From positions 1 through 8,783 of the forward strand of contig SFMJ01000075.1 of the NCBI GenBank assembly GCA_004553095.1: DNA of 8,783 nucleotides, given 5' to 3'. This document shows, piece by piece, positions 1-7,285 of this stretch. Under the pieces are notes generated by a model. The model was not told the origin of the DNA. It did not search any database and was given only the letters and a program-made list of their open reading frames with translations. Both the position numbers and the translations under genes were made by a program. How positions within the stretch are numbered: position 1 is the first letter of the stretch; every line of letters begins with the position of its first letter. Source of the DNA: Bacteroidales bacterium (lineage in GTDB: Bacteria; Bacteroidota; Bacteroidia; Bacteroidales; Muribaculaceae).

Positions 1-33
1 AATAATCACCCCCCTAATCACGTTAACTCTATA

Positions 34-789
34 ATGAACCGTGTGAATTCCTACATATCAATTACTCGTGTTGCATCTCTCTTTCTGCCGGGGATACTCT
101 TGCTTTGTGCCCTTATGATGCCCTTCGAGTCGTCGGCTAAGTATAACGATAAGGTGCTTAATCGCCCTTATGCCGACCTCAAGCGCTGGCACCTCGGTTT
201 CTCCATCGGATTTAATATGCAAGACCTGAAGTTTACCCATAATGGCAATGTCACTGCCGATGGCCAACAGTGGTATGTCGAAACTCCGAATTGCAGCCCC
301 GGTATCAATGTCCAGGTGCTCGCCGACCTGCGCCTCCATAAGTATCTTAACCTCCGCTTTACCCCCGGCATATCGTTCGGTTTCAAGGATGTGGAGATGA
401 GAGACTTCAATTCAGGACTCACTTGGCGTCAGAGCGTGAAGAGCGTATATGTCATAGCCCCTATCGACCTCAAGATCTCGGGCGACCGCCTGCAGAATGC
501 ACGCCCTTACGTCACTGTCGGTGCTATGGGGGCCTTCGATGTCGGTAAGAAACCTTCCGATTACCTGAAGTTTACCACCGCCGATGCATATCTCACTGTC
601 GGTTTCGGCTGTGATTTCTACCTCCCTTTCTTTAAGTTCAATCCCGAAATCAAGTTCTGTTTCGGATTAACCGATATTTTGCAACATGTCCGCCCTGACC
701 TCGACGATGATGTGGAGATGATCAAGATCACTCAGTCTCTGACCAAGGTCAAGTCGCAAATGTTTATGATTACTTTCTATTTCGAATGA
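34..789 (+). CDS. porT: PorT family outer-membrane beta-barrel protein of the T9SS
   Basis: This 251-residue protein belongs to the PorT/SprT family, outer-membrane barrels required for type IX secretion whose exact role is still unclear. An N-terminal signal peptide is visible: a hydrophobic stretch at about residues 14-30, with probable cleavage after Ala35 (ESSA|KYND). The mature part begins with the family-type segment RPYADLKRWHLGFSIGFNMQDL. It continues as alternating beta-strand-like stretches (for example LRFTPGISFGF, ARPYVTVGAMGAF, DAYLTVGFGCDFYLPF) and ends in an aromatic strand, FYFE, typical of outer-membrane barrels. ATG 34 is chosen because it gives a complete signal peptide. 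The stop overlaps the porP start by 4 nt (ATGA), which suggests coupled translation. Only 33 bases precede the gene, so its promoter or an upstream co-transcribed gene lies outside the window. The family call comes from recognising the overall pattern, not from an alignment. Confidence 0.82.
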   Translation: MNRVNSYISITRVASLFLPGILLLCALMMPFESSAKYNDKVLNRPYADLKRWHLGFSIGFNMQDLKFTHNGNVTADGQQWYVETPNCSPGINVQVLADLRLHKYLNLRFTPGISFGFKDVEMRDFNSGLTWRQSVKSVYVIAPIDLKISGDRLQNARPYVTVGAMGAFDVGKKPSDYLKFTTADAYLTVGFGCDFYLPFFKFNPEIKFCFGLTDILQHVRPDLDDDVEMIKITQSLTKVKSQMFMITFYFE

Positions 790-1793
790 TCACAGTATTA
801 TCATCACTCTCACGCCGATTGAGACTCCCTCTCTGGGTGTTCTGTCTCTCTCTGTCGATTATCTCGGCACGAGGGCAGGGTGATGCCATGTTCACTCAAT
901 ATTGGGCTCTGCCCACATATTACAACCCTGCCACTTCAGGCAATATCGACTTTATCCGTATTCGTGGCGGCGCCAAGTTGCAGTGGCTCGGCATCGACAA
1001 TGCCCCCAAGGATTTCCTGGCTACTGCCGATATGCCCATCAAACTTAATAAAAAGAGCCGACTCGGTGTCGGTGCTCTCTTCAGTCAGGAGTCGATCGGC
1101 CTTTACCGCAATCTCGAAGTCGGTGTCCAGGTTAGTTATAAGTTCAAGGCCCTCAAGGGTGTATGGAGCGTCGGACTCCAGCCCGCTTTCTATAACTCGA
1201 AGTTCAAGGGGGAGGATATCTATATCCCCGAGGGTGATGATTTCCACCAATCTGATGACCCCAACCTCCCCAACACCGATGTGTCGGGCAATGTCTTCGA
1301 CCTCTCCGCCGGTGTCCACTATCAGCATAAGTGGTTCTCCGTCGGAATTTCGGTGCTCCATATCATGCAGCCCACGGTGTCTATGAGCGATGAGGGTGGT
1401 TCCGATTCGGAGACCGTAGAGTTCCAAGCAACACTCCCCAGACGCGCATATTTCATCGCTGATAGCAATATTCCGATAAAAAATTCGTTATTTTCATTGC
1501 AGCCCTCTCTGAATCTTAACACCGATTTCAGCCAATTCTCCGGCGAGGTAACCATGAGAGCCACTTACAATAAGTTCCTCTCTTTCGGTGTAGGGTATAG
1601 GTATAAGGAGGCAATTTCGGCTATGATAGCCGCCGAGTTCAAGAATTTCTTCATCGGTTATGCCTACGATTATCCACTCTCTCGCATCACTAAGGGCTCT
1701 TCCGGTAGCCATGAGGTGGTGATCGGTTATAATGTCAAACTCAATTTGGGCGATAAAAATAAAAATAAACAGCGTTCCATTCGTATAATGTAG
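786..1793 (+). CDS. porP: PorP/SprF family T9SS outer-membrane protein
   Basis: This 335-residue protein matches the PorP/SprF family. In P. gingivalis PorP is needed for T9SS function; in Flavobacterium, SprF paralogues serve secretion of specific adhesins. A signal peptide is evident: an Arg-rich n-region (SRRLRLP), a hydrophobic core at about residues 15-27, and likely cleavage near residue 30 before QGDAMF. The mature start QGDAMFTQYWALPTYYNPATSG is the family hallmark (a Q-F-x-QY segment followed by NPA..G). Further typical segments are KLQWLGIDNAPKDFLATADMPI and KSRLGVGALFSQESIGLYRN. The rest is barrel-like strands up to a short basic C-terminus. The start codon lies inside the porT stop (ATGA overlap), and the stop is 5 nt before the most upstream porK start. 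The length is typical for the family. The position directly before porK is the same as in the P. gingivalis porPKLMN cluster. Confidence 0.93.
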   Translation: MITVLSSLSRRLRLPLWVFCLSLSIISARGQGDAMFTQYWALPTYYNPATSGNIDFIRIRGGAKLQWLGIDNAPKDFLATADMPIKLNKKSRLGVGALFSQESIGLYRNLEVGVQVSYKFKALKGVWSVGLQPAFYNSKFKGEDIYIPEGDDFHQSDDPNLPNTDVSGNVFDLSAGVHYQHKWFSVGISVLHIMQPTVSMSDEGGSDSETVEFQATLPRRAYFIADSNIPIKNSLFSLQPSLNLNTDFSQFSGEVTMRATYNKFLSFGVGYRYKEAISAMIAAEFKNFFIGYAYDYPLSRITKGSSGSHEVVIGYNVKLNLGDKNKNKQRSIRIM

Positions 1794-1798
1794 CGATA

Positions 1799-3295
1799 AT
1801 GATAAAGTTAAAGTATAAGTTTCTCAATCTGTCTTCCTTCCGCTCTCATGCTATGATGAAGGTAATGACATGGATGGCCACTTTCGGCTCTTTGGTCGCT
1901 CTGGTCTCTTGCTCCGGTATGCGCAGCAGCAGCGCCGGCGGTGAAGTCACCGGTGTCGGTGGCGCTTCGTTTGCCGAACCAACCCCCTACGGCATGGTAC
2001 TCATCGACCGTGGCACCATCGCAATGGGCCCCGCCGCCGATGATTCCGTGGCTGGTATCCGCAAGAGTGCACGCGGAGTCTCTATCGATTCTTTCTGGAT
2101 GGATGAGACCGAGGTTACTAACTCTAAATATAAGCAGTTCGTATTCTGGGTACGCGATTCTATCATCCGCGAACGTCTCGCCGACCCCGCTTTCGGTGGA
2201 AATGAGGCTTTCAAGATTGAGGAGGATAAGGAGGGTAACCCCATTAAACCTTACCTCAACTGGAATAAGCCTATACCTTGGCGCAACCCTAATGAGGATG
2301 AACAGCGTGCCATCGAAAGTGTATATCGCACCAACCCTATCACCGGCCAACGCGAACTCGACCCCACGCAGATGAATTATCGGTATGAAATCTACAATCA
2401 CACCGAGGCTGCTCGTCGTCGAAATCGCCTTGACCCCGAATCTCGCGAGTATAACACCGATCTCCCAACTCCCACCGACCTCCCCGTTATCTCCAAAGAT
2501 ACCGCTTATCTCACCGAGGAGGGTAGAATCGTACGCGAGACCGTGTCTCGTCCTCTCACAGGCGACTATGATTTCCTGAATACATATATCATAAATGTAT
2601 ATCCCGACACTACTGCCTGGATCAATGACTTCGACAATGCCTATAATGAGCCTTATACCCGTATGTATTTCTCTCATGCAGGCTATAATGACTATCCCGT
2701 GGTAGGCGTAAGTTGGGAGCAGGCTAATGCTTTCTGCAATTGGCGCACCGAGTATCTCCGCCGTTCGCTCGGCAAGGAGGGCGTATATATCGAACCCTAT
2801 CGACTCCCCACCGAGGCTGAATGGGAATATGCCGCTCGAGCCGGTAACTCCGAAAGCGCTTACCCCTGGGAGGAAACTCTCCCTATGGATGAACGTGGAT
2901 GCTTCTATGCCAATTTCAAACCGGGCGATGGCAATTTCGTGCGCGACGGCCATGTCATAACTTCCCAAGTAGGCACCTTCAAACCCAATGATTTCGGTCT
3001 TTATGACATGGCGGGTAACGTCTCCGAATGGACATCTACTGCCTATACCGAGAGTATCGACCGCCTCACTTCCGACCTCAATCCCGAGTATCGTTATGAT
3101 GCCGCCAAGGAGGACCCCTATAAGATGAAACGTAAGATCGTCAGAGGGGGTAGTTGGAAGGATGCCGCCCAGAATATTCGCGCCGACCTCCGCACCTGGG
3201 AGTATCAGAATGAACAGCGCTCTTATATCGGCTTCCGTTGCGTTCGCTCGCAGATCGGTTTCGCTCGCGGCAATAAAAAGAAAAGTGTGAAATAA
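1799..3295 (+). CDS. porK: PorK/GldK T9SS ring lipoprotein, FGE-sulfatase fold
   Basis: PorK (GldK) is an outer-membrane lipoprotein that forms the large periplasmic T9SS ring with PorN. The 498 residues contain a lipobox, L35-V-S-C38, with Cys38 as the predicted acylated residue. The fold is that of formylglycine-generating enzyme (FGE/SUMF1-like): YGMVLIDRGTIAMG at 64-77, FWMDETEVTNSKYKQF, YPVVGVSWEQANAFCNWR, RLPTEAEWEYAARAG from 335, GLYDMAGNVSEW at 400-411, RGGSW at 449-453, and the end segment YIGFRCVRS. The stretch between RGGSW and GFRCV (NIRADLRTWEYQ) lacks the cysteine used by true FGE enzymes, so a structural role is expected. The core is split by a long insert at about residues 125-285, as is usual for GldK. 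The start is uncertain: ATG 1799 lies 5 nt after porP but leaves a long n-region. ATG 1853 or 1856 (Met19/Met20) would give a more typical lipoprotein signal of about 20 residues. Confidence 0.95.
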   Translation: MIKLKYKFLNLSSFRSHAMMKVMTWMATFGSLVALVSCSGMRSSSAGGEVTGVGGASFAEPTPYGMVLIDRGTIAMGPAADDSVAGIRKSARGVSIDSFWMDETEVTNSKYKQFVFWVRDSIIRERLADPAFGGNEAFKIEEDKEGNPIKPYLNWNKPIPWRNPNEDEQRAIESVYRTNPITGQRELDPTQMNYRYEIYNHTEAARRRNRLDPESREYNTDLPTPTDLPVISKDTAYLTEEGRIVRETVSRPLTGDYDFLNTYIINVYPDTTAWINDFDNAYNEPYTRMYFSHAGYNDYPVVGVSWEQANAFCNWRTEYLRRSLGKEGVYIEPYRLPTEAEWEYAARAGNSESAYPWEETLPMDERGCFYANFKPGDGNFVRDGHVITSQVGTFKPNDFGLYDMAGNVSEWTSTAYTESIDRLTSDLNPEYRYDAAKEDPYKMKRKIVRGGSWKDAAQNIRADLRTWEYQNEQRSYIGFRCVRSQIGFARGNKKKSVK

Positions 3296-3324
3296 GTTTG
3301 ATAATACCATAAAGTTTTATTCCA

Positions 3325-4302
3325 ATGGTAAAGATCCGTAAATATGCTAATGGCATCGAACGCTTCCTTCATGGTGAGAAGGGTCAGCGCTTCTTCAATT
3401 TCGCTTATTCGATAGGTGCAGCCGTCGTGATCTGGGGTGCACTCTTCAAGATACTCCACCTGCCGGGTGGCAGCACTCTCCTCTGTATCGGTATGGGCAC
3501 TGAAATCGCAATGTTTATCCTTACCGCCTTCGACCGTCCTCCCAAAGAATATGCCTGGGAGGAGGTATTCCCTGTGCTCGACAGCAAGGATCCCGAGGAT
3601 CGTCCCGATTTCAATTCCGGTTCGGGTGTAGTCATCAGCGGTGACGGTGGTTCGGTCACTATCGACCCTGATGCCATCCCCGAGGGTGGTTTCCCCGGCG
3701 GTGTGGTGATCGGTGGAGAGGGCCCGGCTGTAGTCGGCGGCGCTGTGGCCGGCCCGTTCCAGCCTGTCCAATCCCTCTCAGAGGCTGAGGAGATGGCTGA
3801 CGCTTCGCGCAATTATCTCGAACAAATGCAGGGTATCTCCGAGCAAATGAGCCGTCTCAATGAGACCACCGAAGCCCTCAACGAGGTGACTCGAACTCTC
3901 TTGGCATCTTATCAAGCCATCACCCAAAACTCGGAGACTATCTCCTCTAATTCCTCCGGTTATGTCGATCAAATGGAGTCGCTCAATCGCAATATCGCCG
4001 GTCTTAACACCATCTATGAGATTCAACTCAAGAGCATCAGTTCTCAACTCGAATCGATCGACCGTGTCAACCGCGGCTTGAAGGATATCCGAGATATGTA
4101 TGACAAGGCTGCCAATGAGTCTTCTCGTTATTGCGAGGAAACCGAAAAGATGGCTCGATATATGAAGCAACTCAATTCGGTCTACGAAAAGATGATTACT
4201 GCCATGACCATCAATATGGCAAATCCTATGATGGGTGCAAACCCCGCTTCTTCTGCCGGGTTCAATCCTTTCGATCAGTCTAATTCCAACCAAAACGCTT
4301 AA
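3325..4302 (+). CDS. porL: PorL/GldL inner-membrane motor protein of the T9SS
   Basis: PorL (GldL) forms the cytoplasmic-membrane ring around the PorM helices and uses the proton gradient to drive the T9SS. Two transmembrane helices are seen near the N-terminus: about residues 24-44 (FNFAYSIGAAVVIWGALFKIL) and 50-68 (STLLCIGMGTEIAMFILTA). They enclose the family motif GALFKILHLPG. Glu60 in the second helix matches the conserved membrane glutamate of the family (E59 in P. gingivalis PorL, E49 in F. johnsoniae GldL), which is essential for energy coupling. A glycine- and valine-rich linker follows at about residues 97-143. A long, probably coiled-coil cytoplasmic part covers about 150-285 and is rich in Leu, Glu, Asn and Ser. 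The 325-residue length is close to that of other PorL proteins. The gene starts 29 nt after porK and ends 2 nt before porM, the standard K-L-M order. Confidence 0.95.
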   Translation: MVKIRKYANGIERFLHGEKGQRFFNFAYSIGAAVVIWGALFKILHLPGGSTLLCIGMGTEIAMFILTAFDRPPKEYAWEEVFPVLDSKDPEDRPDFNSGSGVVISGDGGSVTIDPDAIPEGGFPGGVVIGGEGPAVVGGAVAGPFQPVQSLSEAEEMADASRNYLEQMQGISEQMSRLNETTEALNEVTRTLLASYQAITQNSETISSNSSGYVDQMESLNRNIAGLNTIYEIQLKSISSQLESIDRVNRGLKDIRDMYDKAANESSRYCEETEKMARYMKQLNSVYEKMITAMTINMANPMMGANPASSAGFNPFDQSNSNQNA

Positions 4303-4304
4303 AC

Positions 4305-5882
4305 ATGGCAGGTGGTGGTAATAATGTGGCGCGCATGTCGCCTCGTCAGAGGATGATCAACCTGATGTATATCGTCCTCACGGCTATGCTCGCCCTTAAC
4401 GTCTCAAGCGATGTCTTGAATGGCTTCAGCCAGGTGCAGGAGGGTATCCAACGCACCAATGTCAATATGACAGCGCGTAATGAGATCCAATTCCAATACC
4501 TCGAGGGCCTTTATAAGAAGAACCCCGAGAAGGCCGGCGTATGGTATAGCCATGGCGTCGAACTCCATAAAAATGCAAATGCCCTCTATGAAGAAATCGA
4601 ATCCTATAAAACCGCGATAGCTCGCGCTGCCGACGGCAAGGATGGCGATTATCATAACATCAAGAATAATGACGACCTCGAGGCTGCGGCTGTGACTATG
4701 CTAAATCCCTCTACCAAAGCCGGTAGCAAACTTCGAGCCAATGTCGATAAGTTTCGCGAGTTCGTCACTACTCTTATCTCCGATTCGACCAAGCGCGCGA
4801 ATGTGTCTGATATGCTCTCCACCAAGGTCGCTAATTCCCCCGGCAATGTCGGACTTACCTCCTGGGAACAGAAGATGTTTGAGAATATGCCCGCTGTGGC
4901 TGCCGTGACTCTTCTGACCAAACTCCAGAATGATATCCGCCAGGCGGAGTCGGAGGCTTTCACCAATCTAATCACCAATGTCGATATCGGCGATGTGCGT
5001 GTCAATGAACTTAACGCCTACGTTATCCCCAATTCCAATATGATAATCCGCGGTGGTAAGTATTCCGCCAATATCGTCTTGGCTGCTATCGACACTACAC
5101 AGCGCCCCGATATCTATATCAATGGTGCCAAACTCAATAACCCCAACGGCCTATATGAGTTCGTGCCGGGTGCCGTAGGTACTCACGAGTTCTCCGGATA
5201 TATCGAAGTGGCTCGCGGTGACGGTTCTATCGCTCATCACCCATTCAAGTCTTCTTATACGGTGATCGAACCGATGGCCACCATCTCTCCCACTATGATG
5301 AATGTCCTCTATGCCGGTATCGCCAACCCGATCAGCATCTCCGTGCCGGGTGTGCCCATGAATGCCGTCAGCGCCTCTATGACCAATGGTTCGCTCACTC
5401 GAAATGGCGACCTCTGGGTGGCTCATCCCGGTAAGGTCGGTACTGAGTGCGTCATCTCTGTTACCGCCCAACTCGAAGGCCGCTCTATGTCCGTCGGTTC
5501 GATGTCTTTCCGAGTCCGCAAACTCCCCGACCCGACTGCCTACCTCCCCGTGAGAGATGGCTCCGGAAATACTGTCCATTATAAGGGCTCTCCCAAACGA
5601 ATCTCCAAGGCGGCTCTTATGGAGGCATCAGGCCTCGGCGCTGCTATCGATGATGATATCCTTAATGTCTCCTATTCCGTCGTCTCGTTCTCTACCGTTT
5701 TCTTCGATCAAATGGGTAACGCTATCCCCGAAGTCTCCAACGGTAGCCAGTTCTCACCCCGACAGAAGGAGCAGTTCAAACGCCTTAAAGCCGGTAAGAG
5801 TTTCTTTATCTCTAATATTAAGGCTAAAGGCCCCGATGGTATAACTCGAGATATCTCCCCGATGGAGGTCGCTCTTAATTGA
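4305..5882 (+). CDS. porM: PorM/GldM periplasm-spanning shaft protein of the T9SS
   Basis: PorM (GldM) dimers form the shaft of the T9SS motor: the N-terminal helix sits inside the PorL ring and the periplasmic part reaches up to the PorK-PorN ring. The 525 residues begin with the family signature MSPRQRMINLMYIVLTAMLALNVSSDVLNGF. It contains a single transmembrane helix at about residues 17-34, with Arg10, Arg14 and Arg16 just before it on the cytoplasmic side. The next part, to about residue 220, looks helical and matches the D1 helical bundle of known PorM structures. From about 225 onward the sequence is beta-rich with many Gly, Pro and Ser residues, consistent with domains D2-D4; the last domain is known to contact PorK and PorN. 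The length is close to that of P. gingivalis PorM. The gene begins only 2 nt after the porL stop, consistent with translational coupling and balanced production of the two motor proteins. Confidence 0.96.
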   Translation: MAGGGNNVARMSPRQRMINLMYIVLTAMLALNVSSDVLNGFSQVQEGIQRTNVNMTARNEIQFQYLEGLYKKNPEKAGVWYSHGVELHKNANALYEEIESYKTAIARAADGKDGDYHNIKNNDDLEAAAVTMLNPSTKAGSKLRANVDKFREFVTTLISDSTKRANVSDMLSTKVANSPGNVGLTSWEQKMFENMPAVAAVTLLTKLQNDIRQAESEAFTNLITNVDIGDVRVNELNAYVIPNSNMIIRGGKYSANIVLAAIDTTQRPDIYINGAKLNNPNGLYEFVPGAVGTHEFSGYIEVARGDGSIAHHPFKSSYTVIEPMATISPTMMNVLYAGIANPISISVPGVPMNAVSASMTNGSLTRNGDLWVAHPGKVGTECVISVTAQLEGRSMSVGSMSFRVRKLPDPTAYLPVRDGSGNTVHYKGSPKRISKAALMEASGLGAAIDDDILNVSYSVVSFSTVFFDQMGNAIPEVSNGSQFSPRQKEQFKRLKAGKSFFISNIKAKGPDGITRDISPMEVALN

Positions 5883-5904
5883 TCCGATTATAATTCTTTC
5901 GACG

Positions 5905-7029
5905 ATGAAGTTATTTCGTAAAGTTTTTTTGCTCGCTACTGTTGCCGCTTGCGCCGTTGCCGGTGTGGCTCAGGTAGAAAATGCCGGTGGCGTCCGCAAA
6001 CGCTCCGAGCGTGATAAGAAAAGTACTCCCCGTGAGGGTGAGGTCTCTCAGCGTATGCAGGATTTCTATACCGCCAAGGAGCCTCATGATGCCGATATCT
6101 CTTATATGCGCGAGATTTATCGCCAACTCGACCTCAATGTCCCCGAGAATACTCCTCTTTATTATCCCGAGGATGTAGTCGATGGTCAGAAGAATCTTTT
6201 CCGCCTTATCCTCGGCCTCGTGGTCGATGGTAAGATCCCGGCTTACGAGTATCTCGACGGCCGTGAGGCTTTCACCGATCAATATAAAGTGAAAGTCGCT
6301 GAAATGCTCGACCGCTTCGGCATCTATTATACTCATGGCAAGGGTGGCACCGAACGCAATCCCAAGTTCGTCATCGAGGAGGCTGATGTCCCCACAGGTC
6401 AGGTTCTTACCTATTATATAATTGAGAAGTGGGAGTTCGACCGTCGAAGCAACCGCATGAAGACCCGTGTCGAAGCAATCTGCCCTGTGCTCAATCGTAT
6501 GGGCGATTTCGGCGGCGAAGCCAAGTATCCCATGTTCTGGGTAAAGTATGATCAGTTGCGCCCCTACTTGGCTCAGCAGTATGTATTCCTTACTGACGAC
6601 AATAACCTCCCCCAATATTCGCTCGACGATTATTTCAATCTCGGTATGTATAAGGGTGATATCTACAAGACTCGCAACCTTCGCAACCTCTCGATGGTGC
6701 AGATGTATCCCGATCCCGATGACCTGGCTCGCGCTCAAGACAGCATCGACCGCCGTCTTCGTGAATATGGCAAGGATCTCTGGGTGCCAACCCGCGAGGA
6801 ATATCTCGCTCAGAAGGAGAAGGAGGAAGCCATCGCCAAGGCCATCGCCGATGGAGACTCCATCCCCGGTCGAACCGTCGTCGAAGATAAGAGCGTGACC
6901 GAAACCAAGAAGGCGCGCAAGACCACTCGCAAACGCTCCTCCAAGAAGGCGAAAGTATCCTCTTCCGCTCCCAAGAGCAGTGCTCCCAACTCCAACGCCA
7001 CAAAGTCAGTCCGCCGCCGCAAAAAGTAA
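5905..7029 (+). CDS. porN: PorN/GldN periplasmic T9SS ring protein with basic C-terminal tail
   Basis: PorN (GldN) associates with the lipoprotein PorK to form the T9SS ring under the outer membrane and binds the top of PorM. The 374 residues start with a signal peptide (KLFRK n-region, hydrophobic core at about 7-20, predicted cleavage after Ala22 before QVENAGG). The conserved region runs from about 50 to 285 and includes DISYMREIYRQLDL, NTPLYYPE, LFRLILGLVVDGKIPAYEYLDGREAFT, TYYIIEKWEFDRRSNRM, the segment CPVLNRMGDFGGEAKYPMFWV, and MVQMYPDPDDL. Residues 329-374 form a low-complexity tail with 18 Lys or Arg and only one acidic residue, clearly unlike the rest of the protein. The gene follows porM after 22 nt and is the last of the operon; the first intrinsic terminator lies just downstream. 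Identity is certain from sequence and context; the function of the tail is unknown. Confidence 0.95.
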   Translation: MKLFRKVFLLATVAACAVAGVAQVENAGGVRKRSERDKKSTPREGEVSQRMQDFYTAKEPHDADISYMREIYRQLDLNVPENTPLYYPEDVVDGQKNLFRLILGLVVDGKIPAYEYLDGREAFTDQYKVKVAEMLDRFGIYYTHGKGGTERNPKFVIEEADVPTGQVLTYYIIEKWEFDRRSNRMKTRVEAICPVLNRMGDFGGEAKYPMFWVKYDQLRPYLAQQYVFLTDDNNLPQYSLDDYFNLGMYKGDIYKTRNLRNLSMVQMYPDPDDLARAQDSIDRRLREYGKDLWVPTREEYLAQKEKEEAIAKAIADGDSIPGRTVVEDKSVTETKKARKTTRKRSSKKAKVSSSAPKSSAPNSNATKSVRRRKK

Positions 7030-7051
7030 AAAACTTTTGTCTCAATACAGA

Positions 7052-7082
7052 GGGATGTGCCCAAAAGCACATCCCCCTTTTT
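7052..7082 (+). terminator. Intrinsic terminator of the T9SS operon
   Basis: A perfect 9-bp stem, GGGATGTGC (7052-7060) with GCACATCCC (7067-7075), closes a 6-nt loop (CCAAAA). After two further C residues a run of five T follows at 7078-7082. It begins 22 nt after the porN stop, in the correct orientation to end the porT-porN transcript. Its right arm and T-run have the same form as the elements repeated downstream. Confidence 0.88.
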
Positions 7083-7262
7083 GTCTTCGGGTAGCACACT
7101 CCCCTTTTTTTGTCTTCGGGTGGCACACTCCCCTTTGTTGTCTTCGGGTGGCGTAGCCATAGCCAGTTTGTCTTCGGGTGGCACACTCCCCTTTGTTGTC
7201 TTCGGGAGGCGTAGCCATTGCCAGTCTTCGGGTGGCACACATCCCCTTTTTGTCTTCGGGTG
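7083..7262 (+). repeat. Array of seven degenerate ~28-nt elements with core GTCTTCGGG
   Basis: The core GTCTTCGGG begins at 7083, 7112, 7140, 7170, 7198, 7224 and 7252, with a spacing of 26-30 nt. Three kinds of flank follow the core. Type A is TRGCACACTCCCC plus a T-rich end (units 1, 2 and 4; unit 6 is a variant with CACACATCCCC). Type B is WGGCGTAGCCATWGCCAG (units 3 and 5). Type C (unit 7) runs into the hairpin GCGTGCGAAGCACGC of the second terminator. The order is A-A-B-A-B-A'-C. The A+B pair at 7112-7165 is repeated at 7170-7223 with two differences in 54 nt, which indicates recent tandem duplication. The A flanks resemble the right arm of the upstream terminator. Reverse-strand frames across the array are open only because the unit lacks stops. 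No function is known to me. Confidence 0.85.
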
Positions 7263-7285
7263 GCGTGCGAAGCACGCTTTTTTTT
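7263..7285 (+). terminator. Second intrinsic terminator at the end of the repeat array
   Basis: A 6-bp all-complementary stem, GCGTGC (7263-7268) with GCACGC (7272-7277), closes a GAA loop and is followed by eight T at 7278-7285. It acts on + strand transcripts; no T-run is present for the opposite direction. It probably serves as a back-up stop for the T9SS operon, since no gene starts between the two terminators. Confidence 0.82.

Noticed and set aside
1..33. Promoter of the T9SS operon
   Set aside because: Only 33 bases precede porT and no TTTG / TAnnTTTG pair is seen in them, so nothing can be claimed.
1808..3310. 500-codon open frame on the - strand, covering all of porK
   Set aside because: It lies exactly antisense to a gene with clear family motifs. 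Its translation has no recognisable domain or signal and an Ile/Gly/Glu-rich composition typical of antisense frames of G/C-ending codons.
3223..3771. 182-codon open frame on the - strand across the porK-porL junction
   Set aside because: It is antisense to two well supported genes and shows no domain, signal peptide or start context of its own.
5911..6738. 275-codon open frame on the - strand, antisense to porN
   Set aside because: Same reasoning: it mirrors the coding sequence of porN, has no family features and lacks any promoter pointing into it.
7083..7262. CRISPR array
   Set aside because: The 9-nt core recurs every 26-30 nt but the sequences between cores are themselves repeated variants, not unique spacers, and no cas gene is present.
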